Shown one piece after another: positions 61,573-64,000 of a stretch of DNA of 64,000 bases. Source of the DNA: Gordionus sp. m RMFG-2023 (taxonomy: Eukaryota > Nematomorpha > Gordioida > Chordodea > Parachordodidae); the NCBI RefSeq assembly GCF_954871325.1, contig NC_088776.1, positions 5,711,985 through 5,775,984 of the forward strand, given 5' to 3'. Position 1 is the stretch's first letter. Every line of letters starts with the position of its first letter. A program made the position numbers and the translations under genes. The notes beneath the pieces are model-generated. The model searched no databases and was not told the origin of the DNA. It worked only from the letters and a program-made list of their open reading frames with translations.

Positions 61573-61783
61573 AGATTTAAAAATTGGATATAATACAATT
61601 ATTTTAAGAGTATATATTTATATATATATTTTGATTATTTAAAATAAAAATATAGAAAATATTTATTTTGGCAAACATAGTGCCAATTTAGTTTTTAAGA
61701 ATCTCCTCATGTTTGTTTTATGAGTAAACGTAAATGTTTTAAGAAATAATAAAAAAAAGTTACTTTTTAATTTAAAGTTATCA

Positions 61784-61801
61784 CCCCCCCCCCCCCCCCC
61801 C
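61784..61801. repeat. 18-bp poly-C tract
   Basis: The longest of several C/G homopolymer runs in a genome that is otherwise extremely AT-rich. Confidence 0.95.
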
Positions 61802-64000
61802 TTTTGTCGTCTTTAGATGTAGTTGTATATTTCTTAGAATATTTTTGTTATAAATTACATCTTTTATTGAAAATATATCTTGGTGAAAAATAAAAGGTTG
61901 ACCTGGAAGACTTATTATTTGCATGGATTCGATCTGTAATGAATATCGGTTTACGGTGAATAAAAATAAAGATTCCGGGATTTGATAATAATATCGCTTT
62001 GATTTGAATTTTAAAACCCTGTTTAAAATGGTTACATTCAAATTTAACAGAATTTATTATGTAAAGGGAAGAAAAACATATTTTTTTAATAAAAATTTTA
62101 TGACCAAAGTTCTATAAATAAAGAAACTTATGTTTACACATACAAAAAATATATCTAATTTACAAATTTAAAATACAAAGTATATTTAATTTACTATCTC
62201 TGATATGAATAAATTATTATTTCCTAAAAATTATGAGTAATTATTTCACAATAAAGTGTAAAGCTAAGAATTTTTTGCTGATTTTTTATAAGACGATTTT
62301 TCTTAATAAAAATTTTGATTACAATTTTTTTTTTAATTTGAATTTCTCAAAAGATGTACTAAATAGCCCAGAAATTTTAAATATTTTTTTAAATACAGTT
62401 AAAACTTATCTTATTTGGTCGCCGTTGGGACCAGATTCTTGTTAAATCTAGGCAGTTGTCCTAAAAAAATTTTTTTTTTACCATCCGATATATTCATAGT
62501 TTAGCAAAAAAAGGTGAGATTATGTTTAACAATTTTGAATAATTTTTTTTATTTTTATTAATTCATTTAAAATCGCGAGTAAAATTATGTATATACGTCA
62601 ATGCATCCTGCAAGGTGTTATTTTTTCAACAATCATTTTTATCGCGTTTTTTTTTAATTTAAAATTTTACCGGAAAATGCATTCATGTATGTTTAGAAAT
62701 AATAGCTTATGAATCGTAGACAATTTTGCCATTAACTTTTGAATCATTTATAATGTAAAAATCTTAAGGAGTGTTTAATATAAATTATATTAAGTTCGAA
62801 AGTTTATTGCAAAATTGTCTGAAATTCATAGAGTAGATATTCCAAATATGGTGATATATATTTTCAGCAAAATCAAATTTTTAAATTTAAAGAAATGCCC
62901 TTAAAAAAATAATTTAAAGTTGAAAAATTAACATATGGCCGGAAAAAATACATTGACAAACCCCTTTGTGTCCTGCCCTCTGCCGGGTTCCTACTATAGG
63001 GATTCTTATAAAGAAAAATTTCGGTGTTTTTATATGATCTCCGTTAAAGTTGGCTGAAAAGGCCCTAATTCTAAAATATGGCTATATTTTGTGCTTTATT
63101 AATGTCTGACTTTAACTAGTAATTTAGTAGCTTTTATAAAGGAAAAAATATTAGTAACAAGATTTTCAATCTTAAGATTATAAAGTGACTGAATGCATTT
63201 ACTCAGTATATTTTATCAATGTTCAGATCATAATTGTATATTAATTTATTCCGTTTGTTAGACAGTATAATGAAAAAGAAAATTGCCAAAAACTTGATAT
63301 CGTGCTGAAATGGAACTCAAATATGAGAACCATAAAAAAAAACTGAAAGAAACTATGACGCCACTCTCTAAGTGCGAAGTAAGCCAAGTAATATTAACTC
63401 TGAAACTTATACTAAATCATTATGTAGGGCTTTATTAATAATTTTATTGCTTTATTTCTCTTTGGTATTTGGTTTGAGGAGGATAAGAATTATTGCGTAA
63501 AAATTAAAAAAATTGTCAAAATTTAGCATCATCACATAACAGAGAATACAGAAGTTTTAATTATCTGGTTTACATTAATATTTAGTGCCTTAATAAATTC
63601 TTTAATTAATTTCGCCAGTCATTAAAAAACGAATTATGGACCAAAAACTAACTATGATATCACATTAAGCGTAAAGTGAGCCAAACATGTAGGAGTATTT
63701 CGGAATATGTCAATAATTATGCGTATTTCATGCTTTTTTTTACTGCTTAACTCCTTTATCTCATTAAATTTTAAAGCTAGTTATAATAAATGAATTGTGT
63801 TTTAAGAATATTGTCAGATAAAATGACATATCAATTGCTCTTAAAAGGTATAAAAAATTGGTAATGGAGAAAAGTATAAAGCTAATGATCTGGAATTCAT
63901 GTTTGGATTTTGAAATATTAATCAAGTATATTGTAGTGTAACGCATATCTCTAAAAAAAGAACAATATTATTTATAGATTTTTAAAATTCCGTTACATCG
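61802..64000. other. AT-rich terminal stretch, nothing assigned
   Basis: Open frames at 61781-62041 (-) and 62233-62445 (+) exist but lack splice, similarity or composition support. At 62970-63010 there is a short GC-richer patch (GTCCTGCCCTCTGCCGGG) that I cannot assign. Confidence 0.35.

Noticed and set aside
61781-62041. Minus-strand ORF ending in a Gly run
   Set aside because: The Gly run is the translation of the poly-C tract; no splice or similarity support.
1-64000. CRISPR arrays, operons, bacterial promoters or terminators
   Set aside because: Spliced metazoan genes throughout; no regularly spaced identical direct repeats with unique spacers.

Overview
This is a window of a very AT-rich animal nuclear genome. 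Coding sequence sits in small exons with canonical GT-AG introns and T-rich 3' splice sites, separated by long AT-rich stretches full of decayed transposable elements and homopolymer C runs. Four conserved host genes (FANCM, TRMU, MEAK7/TLDC1, ZC3H3) show that it is metazoan. The phylum cannot be fixed from the sequence alone; a fast-evolving, AT-rich invertebrate is the best description.

Layout. 1-3.4 kb: two RTE-like LINE copies arranged head to head. 4.2-5.5 kb: retroelement fossils, one split by a hAT-type MITE with an 8-bp target duplication. 8-14.5 kb (+): the C-terminal two thirds of a FANCM-like gene (8 exons with matching phases), carrying the conserved block that precedes the nuclease domain and a striking series of FDLxL/F motifs like the RMI-binding MM2 motif. 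14.6-19.3 kb (-): a complete tRNA 2-thiouridylase gene (TRMU/MTU1, 7 exons, 548 aa), convergent with FANCM. 20.5-26.3 kb: two arrays of the same ~125-bp satellite in opposite orientation. 27-34.4 kb (+): a complete MEAK7 gene (9 exons, 453 aa). 35.6-42.2 kb (-): a complete ZC3H3-type five-finger CCCH gene (5 exons, 430 aa); its 4.9-kb intron holds two adjacent inverted-repeat elements. 45.4-59.9 kb (+): a large tandem duplication containing a degenerate (46.5 kb) and an apparently intact (53.7 kb) copy of an unrecognised secreted protein with two fibronectin-III-like domains. 61.1-61.6 kb (-): a small secreted single-domain protein of the same general type. The last 2.4 kb shows nothing I can assign.

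The housekeeping genes alternate in strand (FANCM+ / TRMU- / MEAK7+ / ZC3H3-), giving convergent 3' ends 163 bp and 1.2 kb apart. The right-hand third is different in character: lineage-specific secreted proteins in duplicated DNA, typical of a fast-evolving extracellular gene cluster. All exon models were made by eye from reading frame, splice sites, phase continuity and remembered family motifs; none was checked by alignment or RNA data.
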